A DNA stretch of 64,000 bases from Eudromia elegans. Its lineage: Eukaryota > Chordata > Aves > Tinamiformes > Tinamidae. The position numbers and the translations under genes were made by a program. Positions within the stretch are counted from its first letter, which is position 1, and the number at the start of each line of letters is the position of its first letter. The notes below the pieces were generated by a model. It did not search any database. It had not been told where the DNA came from and saw only the letters and a list, made by a program, of their open reading frames with translations. The stretch spans positions 3,284,896 through 3,348,895 of the forward strand of contig PTEX01000060.1 of the NCBI GenBank assembly GCA_003342815.1, given 5' to 3'. Shown here piece after piece: positions 50,369 to 63,225 of this stretch.

Positions 50369-51877
50369 TTGATCCCAGTCAGTGAATTTGGCAGATTATT
50401 AAGAACAGTTGTATTAACACAAAGTACATTTAAATTACTCAGATTTAAATGCAACTTTGATTTGCTTAATGCTGATATGTGAATTTTGAAATTCCTTGCT
50501 GATTTCTCTTATTATCAAACACATTTTAAAAAAGGTTGCCTTGGAGGGTTTTAATTATAATGGATTACATAAATCTGAATTCTTTTTCCAAAAGATTTTT
50601 TTTTTTTAAAAGAACTAATCAAACATAATGATTCACTAAGAATGGCTTCAAGTAATTTAAAAAACTCTGACATTTTGCCAGATGCTTTTAGCAAATCATA
50701 TTACCTTTGCTTTATTCTTATATCTCCCTGCTTCGGAAGAGTCTTCCGAGAGTTTCTATCACCTGCTCATTTCAGTTGCATTAACAGAATATTATGAATA
50801 ATATAATATGAATATTTGATATTCTCTGTTTAATAAACACACAGACTATCCTTATGATAGAAACTTTCCAAGTTTCAAACCTAACTTTTAGCATTTAATT
50901 TTGTGTATGTTCTATCTTGTGTTCCCTTGGTTAATGTTCAATGATTGCACAGACAGTCTAACCAGACCAAAACAGATATATTATTAACAATATATTTTTA
51001 AAGTGATTGCATAATTGAAAAGGTCACTGTACAGACAACGAAGCACTCAGTGTACCACAAAAAATAGATTAAAATTTAAGCAAAAACATCTTGTGTTTTT
51101 CAACAGTCTACACTTGGCTGAGAATATATTTGCCTGCAAACTGTTACACGTGCTACAGTAAATGAAAGCGTTTCAAAAAAAATTAAGAAGTTAGAAGTCC
51201 AAACTACATTCTTGAAAGTTTTCTCCAACATAAACTAGGCAATTACTGATTTTTTTCCTGAGTGGCCTCGTGTCAGCATTTTCCAAACATAAGAATATTC
51301 ACTTCCTACTGTTCCAGAGAGAGTAAAAATTAAGCCAAGGATGGAAGTTTAATGAAGTTCACTTTTGAGATCACACTTGTGGCTGCAAAATGTGACACTG
51401 TGCAAAGAAGGAAAATATGACTTACAGCCATGCAGCATCTTAAGAAATAAATAAAGTGAAGAAGTCTGGCATAACATCACCCAATAGACATTAGCAAATA
51501 ACTCTGGACTGGGAAAAAAAGGAGGGAATGAGGAGGAAATCTCCTCCCTGATAATAACAAAAGAGAGAAAAAAAAAACAATTTACGAAAGATGATAGTGT
51601 CAATAAGTGGCCGAAAATTAGCCTAGACAAGCCAAATACTATAAATTAGAGAAATTAAATGTTTTTTGAAATTATTTATTTTTGGATGCATTCTTTCAGT
51701 GTCAGTCTTGTGACTGAGATTTCTCTTATTTGGGGGCTCGGCGTTGATTAAACCCTGGCCAAGAGCTGAACCGATCCAGAGAACCATATTTTCAGGGAAG
51801 GAATCAGAAAGCAAAGCTGGAAACTCAACCATGCACACAGCCAGCCTATCTATTGCAGACTACTGTAAGAATTTAAA

Positions 51878-52043
51878 CACTGGAACAGCTTGTCCAGAGA
51901 GACTGTGCAGTCGGTCCTTGGAGGTTTTCAAGAATTGGCTGAAAAAAGCCCTCAACAGTGTAGTCTGAAATCAGTGTTGACACAGCTCTGAGCAGGAGGT
52001 TGGACTAGACCCTCCCAAGGCCCCGTTCGAACTGTGATTCTCT
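51878..52043 (+). mobile_element. CR1 LINE 3'-end fragment, plus orientation
   Basis: Plus-strand order: 'actggaacagcttgtccagagagactgtgcagtc', 'ttggaggttttcaagaattggctgaaaa', then 'gagcaggaggttggactagac' and a decayed 3' terminus 'cgaactgtgattctct'. These are the CR1 C-terminal ORF2, UTR and octamer end. Confidence 0.88.
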
Positions 52044-54810
52044 AATTTTCTTACAATTTAAGATGCTTTTATTTTAAACTAAACAGGATATACTTAAAAT
52101 GCTATGAATCTCAAATATTAAAATATCAGCTTGAATCATTCACATGGAGAATGCTATAAATAGCATAATATTTAAGACTATAGGGAAATATATATTTCAT
52201 TATGATACTTTGCCTTCATGAATATTCTGCTTTTCTTTCCTTCTTTTTCTTTACTACTTTTTTCCACAGGCTTTAATACAGACCTATATGTCCTTCTAGC
52301 TTCTTTCTGTTTTATGAAGCTGATCTAAACTATAAATTCCTGACCTGAACTTCAAATACTTCCTTAACAAATTAATTCCATATGATTTCTTATGGATTTT
52401 GTCATTTTAAGCTTTTTGTGTAAGAAAGTTTGCCTTTGTTGCCCAGCACTTGTGTAACCCCTTTTTAAAATGTCAAAGGTGAAATTATGACCATGGGGAC
52501 AGAAAATTTTTCCAAGCATTAAGTATCACACTGAAATATGCATCCCAAATATTCTCCGTGTTTCACATCAATACAGAGATTAAACAGAGATTACATCTGC
52601 TCATGAAAGCCAAATCATGCTCCTGGTCTTCCAAAATTAATATCGAAAAGCTCACAACCGTCTTGTTCAGAAAAAAACCAAAGTGATATCTGATCAGAAA
52701 CATGTGCAAAAATAATCTAGCTGAAGGAATGAGTCACACATAGGTGTCAAATCTTTACGTGGAGTCAAGCAATCTCAGTGCCAAATTCTTGCTGAGACTA
52801 AGCTAGATCCAGCCATGCACTGGCCCGGCCAACTCTTGCACAAGAGTTTGGATGTCTTTGGAAGTACGTAACACACTTTCTCTTTGCATATAACACAGGG
52901 TTATGGAAAACAATTGTCCCACATTCCCAAGTCTTCCTCTTAATCACAGAGCAGATAGAGAGAAACCTTTTTTTTCCCCTCCTGTTCTTTCTTTACAATG
53001 TGACAGAATAGGATTGTTCACAGAAGTATGAATATATTGAAATCTTTATTTCTCTTTCAATATACCATACGGTTGCCCCAAAGTTGCTAGCAGAGAACAA
53101 GGAAGTATGAACCCTCCATATCGTGACAAGGTTGTTCTGTCAGAAACCTCAGACAACCTCTCTGGAAAAGGAAAATAAGAAATAGATTAACATTTATCAA
53201 GGTGATGAAGGACTATATTTCAAGCCTTAAAGTTGGTTTCCTCAAAAAAAGTAGGTAAACTACAAACTCTGAACATTTGCAAACACTCAAACCAGAGAGG
53301 ATGTAGCTGTAAAGAGCAAACAAGAATATTAATGAATTCATCTGGACTGAAAGATGCCTAAAACTAACCCTTTTGACAAGTTTTGCTTTCATACAGTTAA
53401 ATCTGGCAAAGAGGTTTGTTTATTTGATGATTTCATACAATGGACAAGGTGCCAGGTATCCTTCAGATGAATAAAGTATGATGAAAGTGAATCTTGATAG
53501 GAAAATGAACCATTTGCAGTTCAAGGGTCAGTAGATCTACAGTTTGCAGTGAAATTGTGAAGTCTCAGTGTCTGTTCATAGCATAACTCATTTATTCTTC
53601 CCTATGCTAGATTTTAACTGGGGAAAGGAAGATGCCCCATCCTCTCCTTCCTTGTCCTGAAAAGAGCAGGCCACTCTGCAGGGAGTTTGTGCAGAAGTGG
53701 CCTGATATATTTTTTAACATATGAATTGATCTAAGAGCTAATTCCTGCCCACACAAATGTCCCATCATTGGCCACATTTTCTGCTTCTGTGGTTCAGATA
53801 TGTCCTCTCTGGCACTGCAGATAGACTTACTGGCTATAGCACTATAGCACTATGTTTCTTATTAAAGGCATTTTAATTTTTCAGGAGAAATTCTGTTTCA
53901 AAGCCTTGTCTAGGAACACTGCCAAAATATGCTACGAAATGAAGCATAAGAGGGACAATGTTTTTCTTAAAAGTATGACTCTAGGCTGTAAAATAATTGG
54001 GGGTTATTTTTTGTTTATATATATATATAAATTATATTATCTTGCATTTCTTTATATTACCTTTAATTCTGGGATAAACCTGGTTGTTGGTGCACTATTT
54101 GCAAAAAAAACCAAAAAAACAACCAAACCACAACATGTAATTGATTGTCTATATTGAAGCTAGTTAAGTAAAAAGATACACCTTCCAAAGCTGTGGTCTA
54201 TTTAGACATTGCTAAAAGCTTCCATATAAAAGACACAGTAGCTAGCATGTTAATTATTTTAATTATAGAGTGCAAGCAGAATGCACAAACAGAAACCAAC
54301 CTCTCTATTGCAAAAATCATTACATTGGGATGGGGCATGAACAATGTGAGCAAATTGCTTGATGGATCATGTTCTGGCAGAAAAAAAATGAGGAAGGGGA
54401 AGAAAAAGAGAATATTTTTTTAAAAAAAAAGTTTCAAAATTCCTGTGCTTCACATCAATATGTTTCCAGTATCCTCAATGTTCTCCGCTGCAAAAGGACC
54501 CTGTTCCCTCTCTACTCTCAGCTAAAGCATGGATGCAACTTGTCCAGTCGCAAAGAGGGCACAAAACCTATTTCAGCTAACACTTGACCATTCTCTATCA
54601 ATCTAACTGCAGAGGCTATAGGAACCACAAGATGGCACATTGTTTGTTATAGGGATATCACCGTTTAACCAACCATGAGCCTGTGCTGGGAGCAGGCAGA
54701 GCAAGAGCTGCTGCTTTATCAATCAGCCCTAACAGCCTTTCTACAGCAAGCCCTTTCTATGATGCCTCTACGATTTCAGCCACTCCAAGTATTACACACA
54801 GAGTTTCAGG

Positions 54811-54913
54811 AAAAAAATAAATAAAATAAAATAAAATAAAATAAAATAAAATAAAATAAAATAAAATAAAATAAAATAAAATAAAATAAAATAAAATAAA
54901 ATAAAATAAAATA
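54811..54913. repeat. (ATAAA)n microsatellite, about 18.6 units
   Basis: Uninterrupted ATAAA pentamers from 54821 to 54913, preceded by an A-rich lead-in. On the minus strand this gives TTTTA repeats that create a spurious repetitive open frame (FILFYFILFY). Confidence 0.98.
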
Positions 54914-56198
54914 GCACAATTCCCATACTTGCATCCAAGAACACCTAAAGACAGCACACACACTGTGTATTCGCAAGTGTATTTTGCTTGGTATAATCTG
55001 ACAGCAGCAAAGAAGGCAGATTTGTAAAGGAATATGAATCACAGATTAGAAACACTAATGCAACAGAAGTCCCAGCAAGTATGCTGTATTTTAAATGTCT
55101 TTAATCTTATTATCTTATGCATTAACCTGCTCAGTAATTAGGAAACCTACACACCTGTGTCATTCCTACCACACCATTGATGTCCACGCTCTCTGCTGAA
55201 TACGTTTTCTTCCCTGTGCTAACTAGTCTGAATAAGGCAACTCCAGCAAAGCACTAGGTCAGGAAAGACAGTCATGGCCATTAGTATTAAGTATGAGCTC
55301 CTAGGAATTAAATCAGTCACTGTTAGAGAAAAGAAGTGCATTTCATCAAAGTTTTTAATGGTTTGAGCTACAGCTTTATTAGGAATTGAGATGAAATGGA
55401 GACCTCCAAAGTAGAGGGAAGAAAAAAAGAAAGAAAAAAAAAGAAAAAAGAAAACAGAGAGAACACATTTTCTATCTCAGAACACCTCAGTGATCCTTTT
55501 TTTGTCATATTAAAATGACATAATATTGAAGGAGGAGTCCTTCGATCAGAAACTTGAAAGCAAGTATCAGTTTTGCTTCTCCCACGGTGCATACCAGACT
55601 GACATGCCCAGAAAGATTTATTTTTGAATAAACATTGACTATAAAAGTTGAAATGGCTCTTGCTAATGTTTTACAAGGCTAATTTTCCTTTAATGCAAAG
55701 AATATAATTACGAAATGTATCTATAAACCTCTTTCAACTGCGCTAACAAAGCAATATTACAACTCTCAATAACAATTCTTTGAACTGCAATGTTTCTAGG
55801 TTTCAAATATTAAAACTACATTTTATGTGGTGCTTATCTTCCACAATGACGATTCTAAGGGACAATATCCAATTCAATCCACAGCAGTCAAATTTGCTGC
55901 TCTTACACTTGTGTAAAATTATATTATATTTTTTTTCCAGACCAGGAATGTTTCTCGAGCTTGGATTTTATTACATCAAAAAAGTTAAATATATCTTACA
56001 CGAGTCCAATTGCCACCAAATGCCATGGGAGAAGTTTATGAGACCAAATGCTGCTTGCCAAACTACTTCCTTTTGATCTCTTCCACGCCAAAAGGACACG
56101 ATGACAATTTATTGCCTTTGCTGTATTGCTCTCCACAATCTATTTGCAAAATTCACCAGCAGCTTTCATGCAATGAAAGGCTAGTGGGGTAGGAACAT

Positions 56199-56245
56199 AT
56201 CATAGAATTATAGAATCATATATGTTTAGAAAATCATGCAGTGTG
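56199..56245 (-). mobile_element. Possible CR1 3'-terminal remnant
   Basis: 'Atcatagaattatagaatcat' resembles the inverted CR1 octamer end, but the following GGTTGGAAGGGACC block is not recognisable. Confidence 0.35.
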
Positions 56246-59200
56246 TGCTAACTGCCATCACTTGATGCTTTACATCATCCATTTTGGTTCTACTCCTAGT
56301 CTCTGGTATATCTGCAAGAGTTTAGTAATCTAGTAGGATTTCTATCCTGATATCATAGGCCCCTAAATTCAGTAGCACAAGACCAATTATTAAAGAAGTT
56401 GCAGTTTCTGTCTCCAGAAGACAACTGGGGGTTTTTTGTGAAAAATAACTGCTCTGTTTATGGCCTTGTGAAACTCCTCGCTTTGGTACTTCCAAAAGCA
56501 AAACCAGAAGGGAAGATAAAGCCAGAGGGAGAAGACCAGAGGAGGAAGGGAAGGAAGGTTCTATTCCTTCCCACAGCCATTTGCTGTGGACATGAAAGAT
56601 TCATGCAGTAGAACAATTATATCAATTACATTGAGTAGTTTCCATTCTCTGTCTAATTATAGTAAACTTACATTAAGAAATTGGATACTTTTTTATTATC
56701 ATTATTATTCTATCCAGTTCTATAATAAGTGGCACTAAACTCCAATCAAATACAATAGATACAGGGAAAGACTAATATTTCAGTCTGCTTTTAAACATTA
56801 ACCTTTATGGACTAGCCTCAAAACAGCAGTTTCTTTGCATACAATCATGTTGCACAGCTTGTTGCAAGCAGTGAATTGCAAACTTAATAAAGAAGGATAA
56901 ATGTTTACAATTTTTTTTTCCTATTAAAAAATAACAAATTTTTGTGCTAGGCCCTCATTTTAAACTTACACTAGGCACATGGAAATCTCTGAGGTATATC
57001 CTGAGCCTTCAAGGGTGCTACAGGCAGGGGCAGCAAGCATCAAATCTGACCCATATAGAGCATACATGTTCTTTAAGCCAAAATTGTTGCTACCACAACA
57101 GTGACTGTAAAAGAAAACCCTGGATTTGTCAGTAAAGGGGTTCCCAAGAGTCTTTAGTCAATTAGCAATGTCAGTGATTCTCACACTTCTAAGGAGTTCA
57201 AGCATCAGACCTTGAGCACGCACCATGATAACTGCCAGTGGCAACAAGGCACGAAGGGGCCGAAAGTCATTAAGAAACACAGAGACAAATGGACCCATTT
57301 CTGGTGCTCAGAGGCAAAAATGACATGAAAAGGTGTCTCTAAACAAAAGTCCTGCTTATTGAAGCACAGGTGCAACACATGACTGACAAGGTTAGTCAGA
57401 GCTTACAATAACCAGCACTTCTGTGTTTTCTTCTACCTAGCAAGTGTCAAGTAAAAATCTCTAAAAAAATACGGCTGGACTGTCTATATCCTAAATCTTA
57501 TAAGACATTATGAGACCTCATGTGTCTGACACCTTTTCTTTTCTCATCTGACATTTTTCTCATTTTCTTTCTTCCTTTTTTTTTTTCTTCACACAGGCTC
57601 TTCAAGCACACTGCAAGCTAAATAATATCACAGTTTTCATCAAACTCTCTGTTGAAGTCACAATAAAATTAATTTTCTATTCTCAGCTATTATAGGTCAT
57701 GATAAAAGTCAAGGTCTGTTTAAAAAAAAAAAGTGTTGAAGATGTCACCTCTCAATCAAAAGTAAGAAGATAATAACACTTCTGATTGGGATCAGGTGCC
57801 CATCTCCCAAATATATTTTCATCCACAGTTACCAGGAAGGAAAATGCAAGTCAGAGCCATCTTCTGTAACTGTGTGTGCAGATCCCTACTCTGGGAACTT
57901 CTCTGCTACCCTCCTGTGCAGAGACTGGAAGAAGGTCATGATCATATTACCTTTACCAGGACTTACACCATGTTGGACACAATCCTCAGACTATTGTAAA
58001 TGGGACCTTCTTCCATCCCAGCTCGCAGGAGTCCGGGACCCTGTGGGTCATGGGCTCCTCCAATGCCACTTTGATGAGATGTAAACTGCACAGTGCTATA
58101 ACCTCTTTACGTCAAAACTATCCAGAGCATTCCCTCAATACAAGGTTTTGAAGAGAAAAGGTTTGGAGCAAAGACTTGTATTAACCAATTTCATCACCAC
58201 TTTAACCTTTCCTTTTCCCATTTATTTTTAAAAAAGAAAAGCATACAGGTGTTTTCTCCACACTGGTCTCTTCCTCCATCAAACACATATCCCTGGTACA
58301 GGTCTCCCATTGTGCCTCCCTCTCTCCTCACATATCAGGCACACTGTGGTAGTCTGTCACTATTTCCCCTCTCCTTTGACCATGGGAAGGCATTTTGGGG
58401 GGGCTAGCCCTCCTATAGGAAGAACCTTACAGGGACACATGCTCCCTGTGCTTCTCACGCTGTCCCCATGATGCGCCACCAGATTTGCACCAGCAAGTGG
58501 TGAGCTCCAAGGAACAGTCAGGACTCTTCAGTTCTCTCTCCTAAGTGGCAATGGTCTACTTGGAGCTCCCCCATGAACCCCATCTCCAGCACAGGATGAA
58601 TTGTTTTACAATTATTCATATTATATTTCTTCAGAAATTTTATTTCTCCATCTTTTAAGATCTTTTTGCAATCCATCATTGTCCAGACTCTGTCTGTATT
58701 GCCTAAGCTTCCAATTTATCATCTACAGAGATTCTGCAACACATTTCACATGTATCACAATACGAAAATCCACAATGGCGTCCTAAACTTTGACTTACTT
58801 GTATTGATTGGAAAATCTACTTGCATTCCAGTACATATATATCTTTCTCTATGTTAAGTGTTATGCTATTTTAGATCTATTTGAGTTTTACACAGTAAAC
58901 TTGCCTTCTTCAGCATTTTTTTTGCCTTTGCTAGCACTGACTAATAATGAAAAGATGAAAAAAAAACACCATAGTTTTACCAGTAGTGTGTTATAGGTTA
59001 TATAAATCGGATCTGTTTAGCTTCATGAAAAGGAGACAAAATGGATTTTAAAATATCCCATAGGTATAATTGGTTGATTTTGGGTTTTGATAGAGAAAAA
59101 AAGGTAAGTTTGGTAAGAGAAAGAAAAAAATAGCTCCATTTGCAAGGAGGTTTTTTTTTTTTTGTGATTTTGCTGCTTAACATTGTCAAATGAGTACAAA

Positions 59201-60413
59201 GCAGTTCATTCTGTATGTGATTATTTCAAATTCTAATAGGACAAGAATTCTTTAAAATAATCCTCTATGAGAGCCTGTACTGTATTTAATATTAAAAAGG
59301 GAAGCTTCTGAAAAGACTGGAATTGTGAATGACTGCTATGACCCACTCACTCTTATCACTCAAGCACTGCTAACAAAACTATAATTCAATCCCTTCCTCA
59401 TTTCAAATGCTTTATACTGTTTTGCACGGCTAAGTTTAGTCTTCTCAAATTTAAAAGGATTTCTGCTTGAAGGTTAACTTAGAACATGATGCCATTATAT
59501 CCACAAATTATAACTGTTCACCTATGAGAAAGAGCACAGATATGAGTTATACTTGTTAAATTGAGGTTGCATCATAGTAGAAAATACGTTCACTGCATAA
59601 ATATCCTGAAAACAAATATACATAGCATTATATTTTGTATTCAACTTAACACTGCTTATAATAAATATAACAATGTTTTACTTAGAGATTATTACTGAAG
59701 TAAATGAAATTACTTCTCAAGTCTGGTATTGAAGTACTTCTATGGACTGGAGCCAGTACACGGCTTCAAAGTGAACCAAGCTCTCACTATGTCATATGGA
59801 GCTACTGCTTTTTTAATTTTTTGATATTTTCAAAATATAAATTTATTTCATGAAGTTCAGTGTGGGACTCCAAACTGTGAAGCCAAAACTTGGAGAAAAC
59901 CCCCACACTCTCGTAACTGTAACGTGGTTGCCAAAATTCTTTATATATAATCATTATCACTCCAAGAAATGATTTCATTTTCTATTGCTTTTAATCAAAT
60001 ATGGAAGTTATCATACAATATGGTGAAACATGACTTCATTTGCAGTGCATTTGTTATATACACTGCAAAAATTATGGTAGCCACATTTATATTCAAAATA
60101 AATGACACTTTTCTTCAAATCTCTCCTCTGCAATGTTGCAAAGATGACTCCATTATTTTCAGTAAAGGCTAATAAATGAGATTTGCTGGCACTTTGGAAA
60201 GCATCAGCAAGAACCGACTTAGTATCTTAAAGTAACAATCAACACTTGGCCATGCACCACTACTCCAAAATATCCACAAGTTTCCAAATCATTAGTGCAA
60301 ATTAGGAATGATATATGACATAATGTATCTCTTAGGCACCATCACATTCACCTGCTGACTATGTTTAATGAAATTACTAACAGCAACCAACATTTTCTCA
60401 ACTGACACATTAC

Positions 60414-60662
60414 CTGGAAACAATTCAGTCTAGTTTTGTGCTTCTTCAGCAGACGCTCTTCCAAAGTCTGTCTCCATTTAAAAATGGTAAGAAGCGACGG
60501 CCACTTCAGATGGCTCTGCTCTCGCGTTTTTCCTTTCTGCCCGTCCAAAGAACACCTTTTTTGGCAGTGTGAACGCAAAACCTCCCGAGCTGTTGCTCTT
60601 ACACTAGGCACGCTTCCTCTGTGGTTTATCAAGGCGGAGTTATTTACCACAAGATGGTTCAT
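60414..60662 (-). CDS. Candidate additional DLG2 first coding exon (83 codons), unproven
   Basis: Minus-strand ATG at 60662 opens 83 stop-free codons ending LNCFQ at a donor-like site, CAG|GTAATG, in phase 0. It would therefore splice in frame to the DLG2 exon at 8697 across 51.7 kb. The predicted peptide starts MNHLVVNNS and has a basic C-terminal half (QTLEERLLKKHKTRL). About ten CpGs fall in the 249 bp, far above the neighbouring AT-rich sequence, and a TATA/CCAAT promoter candidate lies 400-500 bp upstream. Against it: I do not recognise the peptide, the plus strand is also open here (60436-60756), GTAATG is a weaker donor, and upstream AUGs would precede this one. A strong acceptor (TTTTATTTTCTTTTTTAG|CG at 60727/60726) means it could instead be an internal or untranslated exon of 313 bp. 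Confidence 0.3.
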
Positions 60663-61055
60663 TTTTAATGCCAGGCTCCAGATAACTATTTTATCTCCCT
60701 TTTATTTTATTTTTTCCACACTAACGCTAAAAAAGAAAATAAAAAGTTTGGCTTAGACTCCTGTTTTTCACAGCCCTATGAAGCAGTTTTTGCTTTACCG
60801 TATACTGCACTATTCCATTCTCTAACTGCTCTGTTACAGCTACACACAGAATAATTTTGCAGTAATTTATGCTATCTGATGCTATTAATAGCTCAATCCC
60901 AAAGTGGGCTTCGGTCATGCGTGCTCCACAAAATTGGTTATCGTTTTCATCTGGACCGTTCCACAGCCTCCGAGAAGGTCATGATCCGTGATTAACAACT
61001 CGTGCAAGCAGGCAGCGGGTAGCTGTGCCCTCACTTCTGCGCTTGGAGCTCTTCC

Positions 61056-61176
61056 TCCTCTATTGTGATAACGTTACCACTTTCTATTTTATAGCTGCCA
61101 AAAGCAGATCAGGGCATCTGGGCGATCACGCAGCATGAAAAATACCTCTATTGACACATATTCAATGTGGCCAATA
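61056..61176 (-). promoter_or_regulatory. Candidate TATA/CCAAT promoter, minus strand
   Basis: On the minus strand CTATAAAATAG (TATA core 61086-61093) follows an ATTGG (inverted CCAAT) at 61171-61175 by about 80 bp. TATA would place a start near 61055-61060. The 60.93-61.19 kb stretch has roughly eleven CpGs counted by eye, unusual for this AT-rich region. Downstream on the minus strand lies the candidate exon 60414-60662. The arrangement is classical, but each motif alone is common. Confidence 0.35.
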
Positions 61177-62904
61177 GAGACGGAGCATCCTTATGGAAAA
61201 GCTGTGGAAATAAATAAATAAATACAAAGCTTCCTGAACATAGTTTGCAGAGCCACATAATTAAATGCCAGAGGGTTATAAATTCTACTGGATGAGTTGT
61301 ACTTTTTTTTTTTTTTTAAATCAATCACGTAAGTCTGGAACACGTGCAAGGTCGTATCTCTGCACCACAAAACAATAGCAGGAAAATAATGCCTAAAGGG
61401 TAAACTATAGCCAACAAAGTTGCAATTGTGGAAAAAAATGGCTGATTCTCTTTTTTTCTTTTTTTTTTTTTTCATTTTCTAAACCCACTGAAAATAGAAT
61501 TCCCTGCAAATTTGGCAGCATTAGTCTTAATTTTTTGTAAGTCTTTGTTCCAGGTAACATCTGACAGATGAGTTTTCTGTGTATATGAACACTAAATATA
61601 TAATTAATACATGGTTGTTTTTAGGAGACGACTTAAACCATTTAGTATCCAAACACTGATCTGTGATATTGACAATGAATGCTATATTAATCAGGACATT
61701 CTTGAGCAAATCCAAATAATTCAAAGGTTTTGACAATTTTAATAAGAACAGTAAGAAATTTGAAAGATTGAAAGTTGTTGGTCTCTATGAGGTGAGACCA
61801 AGGTAGCAATAGAATAAAAACTGCATTGTTTGACACCAAACAACAGATTTTAAAAAAGAAAATCAGTAGATCTCTGCTTATCAGAAAATAAACTCTCATT
61901 TATGGGTGGGTTTGTTTGTATTGTTTTTAAGTAACAGCACAGAAGTATAAAAGAAAAGAAACTTTTTGCTATCTCTGGAAAATATGTCAGTAACATGACC
62001 AAAAGCACCAAAAGCCAGAAATTTGATGATTTTTCTATGGAAAATCTTTGGAATTTTTTTTCCCTTTTATAGGCAGGAGAAGGAAACAAAATATCAGAGT
62101 TTCAGTCCTGTTTATTTGGGAGCAAATCCACTAAACTGCCCAAATGTTTAGAAATTACACTGTAAAACTCTGATCCTCAAAGCATCATTTTCAAGTGGAA
62201 AGAAGTCCTCTGTTGCAGAGACAGAAGAAATTAAATCAAGGCAGCCTAGTAGCACAAACTGATTTAAGATTATTACCAGAAGGAAAGGAATATAATTCAA
62301 GGAAAACACTATGTTTTTGGCTTAGCTAAGTTTTGTCATAACTTGCATACCACTGGGCTTGATTAAAGAGTTTTATCACAGCCATTATCCTCAGAGCCTG
62401 TATAATTGTTTTACTGGTACTTCTACAATATTGCTTTTGCAGAATTTCAGCAATGAATTCACTCCTCTGTTATGAAATATTGTATAAAAATTTACGAATT
62501 CTCCAGCTTTTGAATAAGAATCATGCTTTAACTTCCAAGAACAAGAGAAACTCTTGCAGGACCTCAACCATTTCAGCCAGAACCTGCCCTGAAGGGGTTG
62601 TGTGCCTGTTTCCTTTGTTCTGTCCCAATATTACCAGTAAGTCAAAAAAATAAAAAGTAAAAAAAAAGAAAAAAAAAATACTTCTTATAAGCTTCCTCTA
62701 GGCTTTTATGTAACGATCATTGTGCTATTTTATAGGGCCAATGCCCAAGCACAACTCTTAAAATATGAGTTCTTGCCAACAGGAAATCTCAACTGGAAAA
62801 GCTTTATCTGCAAACTGAGTTTTGAGTAGAAAACTTCAAGAACGGTGTGGATTGACCACTATGAGTCCAGAAAAGAGAAAAAGCGAATGGCCAAAACTCT
62901 TGAA
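61177..62904. other. Non-coding stretch with T/A homopolymers
   Basis: AT-rich sequence with T runs near 61300-61318 and 61450-61473. No exon, transposon or RNA gene could be supported. Confidence 0.6.
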
Positions 62905-63225
62905 AAGAGTATGAGAAAAAATGGATTTGTTCCGTCTAGAGAGGAGAGAAGTCATAAATACACATGGTAGCCTTTAATGTAGAAAATATTGTTGCTAAGA
63001 ATAAACTGTTTTATATACTTGGTCTGTTAATCCTAGAGGTAAAACTCTTAGACTTCTAAAAATATTTGAAAGGGAAGTTTCCATAAATACCAGGTGTGTT
63101 GAAGTAGATATTCCAGGAAAACTAGAAAAATTTTGAATTTTCAGAACATGTCAGAAAAATATCTGTCAGGAATAGTTGCTCCTTTTTTGAATCAGAGGGT
63201 TGGATAAGATGACCTTCTTTGTTAC
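62905..63225 (+). mobile_element. Very old CR1-type LINE fragment, plus orientation
   Basis: Sparse but collinear matches to the old amniote CR1 type: 'aaatggatttgttccgtct' with 'gagaggagagaag' (GGATTTGTTCAGCCTGGAGAAGAGAAG), 'cagaacatgtcagaaaaata' with 'ctgtcaggaatagttgct' (AGGTTAGACAAACACCTGTCAGGGATGGTCT), and 'gagggttggataagatgacc' (GGACTGGACTAGATGACC). Strongly decayed. Confidence 0.6.

Larger units (their letters stand above)
33665..60413 (-). other. DLG2: Upstream sequence, probably intron of longer DLG2 isoforms
   Basis: About 27 kb of AT-rich DNA 5' of the CpG-island exon. In other vertebrates the palmitoylated and L27-containing DLG2 isoforms start far upstream, so this is most likely intronic; that is inference. 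It contains CR1 copies at 42.4, 49.3 and 51.9 kb, a polypyrimidine tract at 39.3 kb, (AC)n/A26 at 49.9 kb and (ATAAA)n at 54.8 kb. I searched for the exon that encodes the segment ending HISPLK before ASPAP and did not find it. Confidence 0.55.

Noticed and set aside
54757-55042. Repetitive FILFYFILFY minus-strand frames
   Set aside because: Pure translation of the (ATAAA)n microsatellite.
58600-58800. Possible old CR1 RT remnant ('gcaatccatcattgtccagactctgtctg')
   Set aside because: Similarity is too short and composition-driven.
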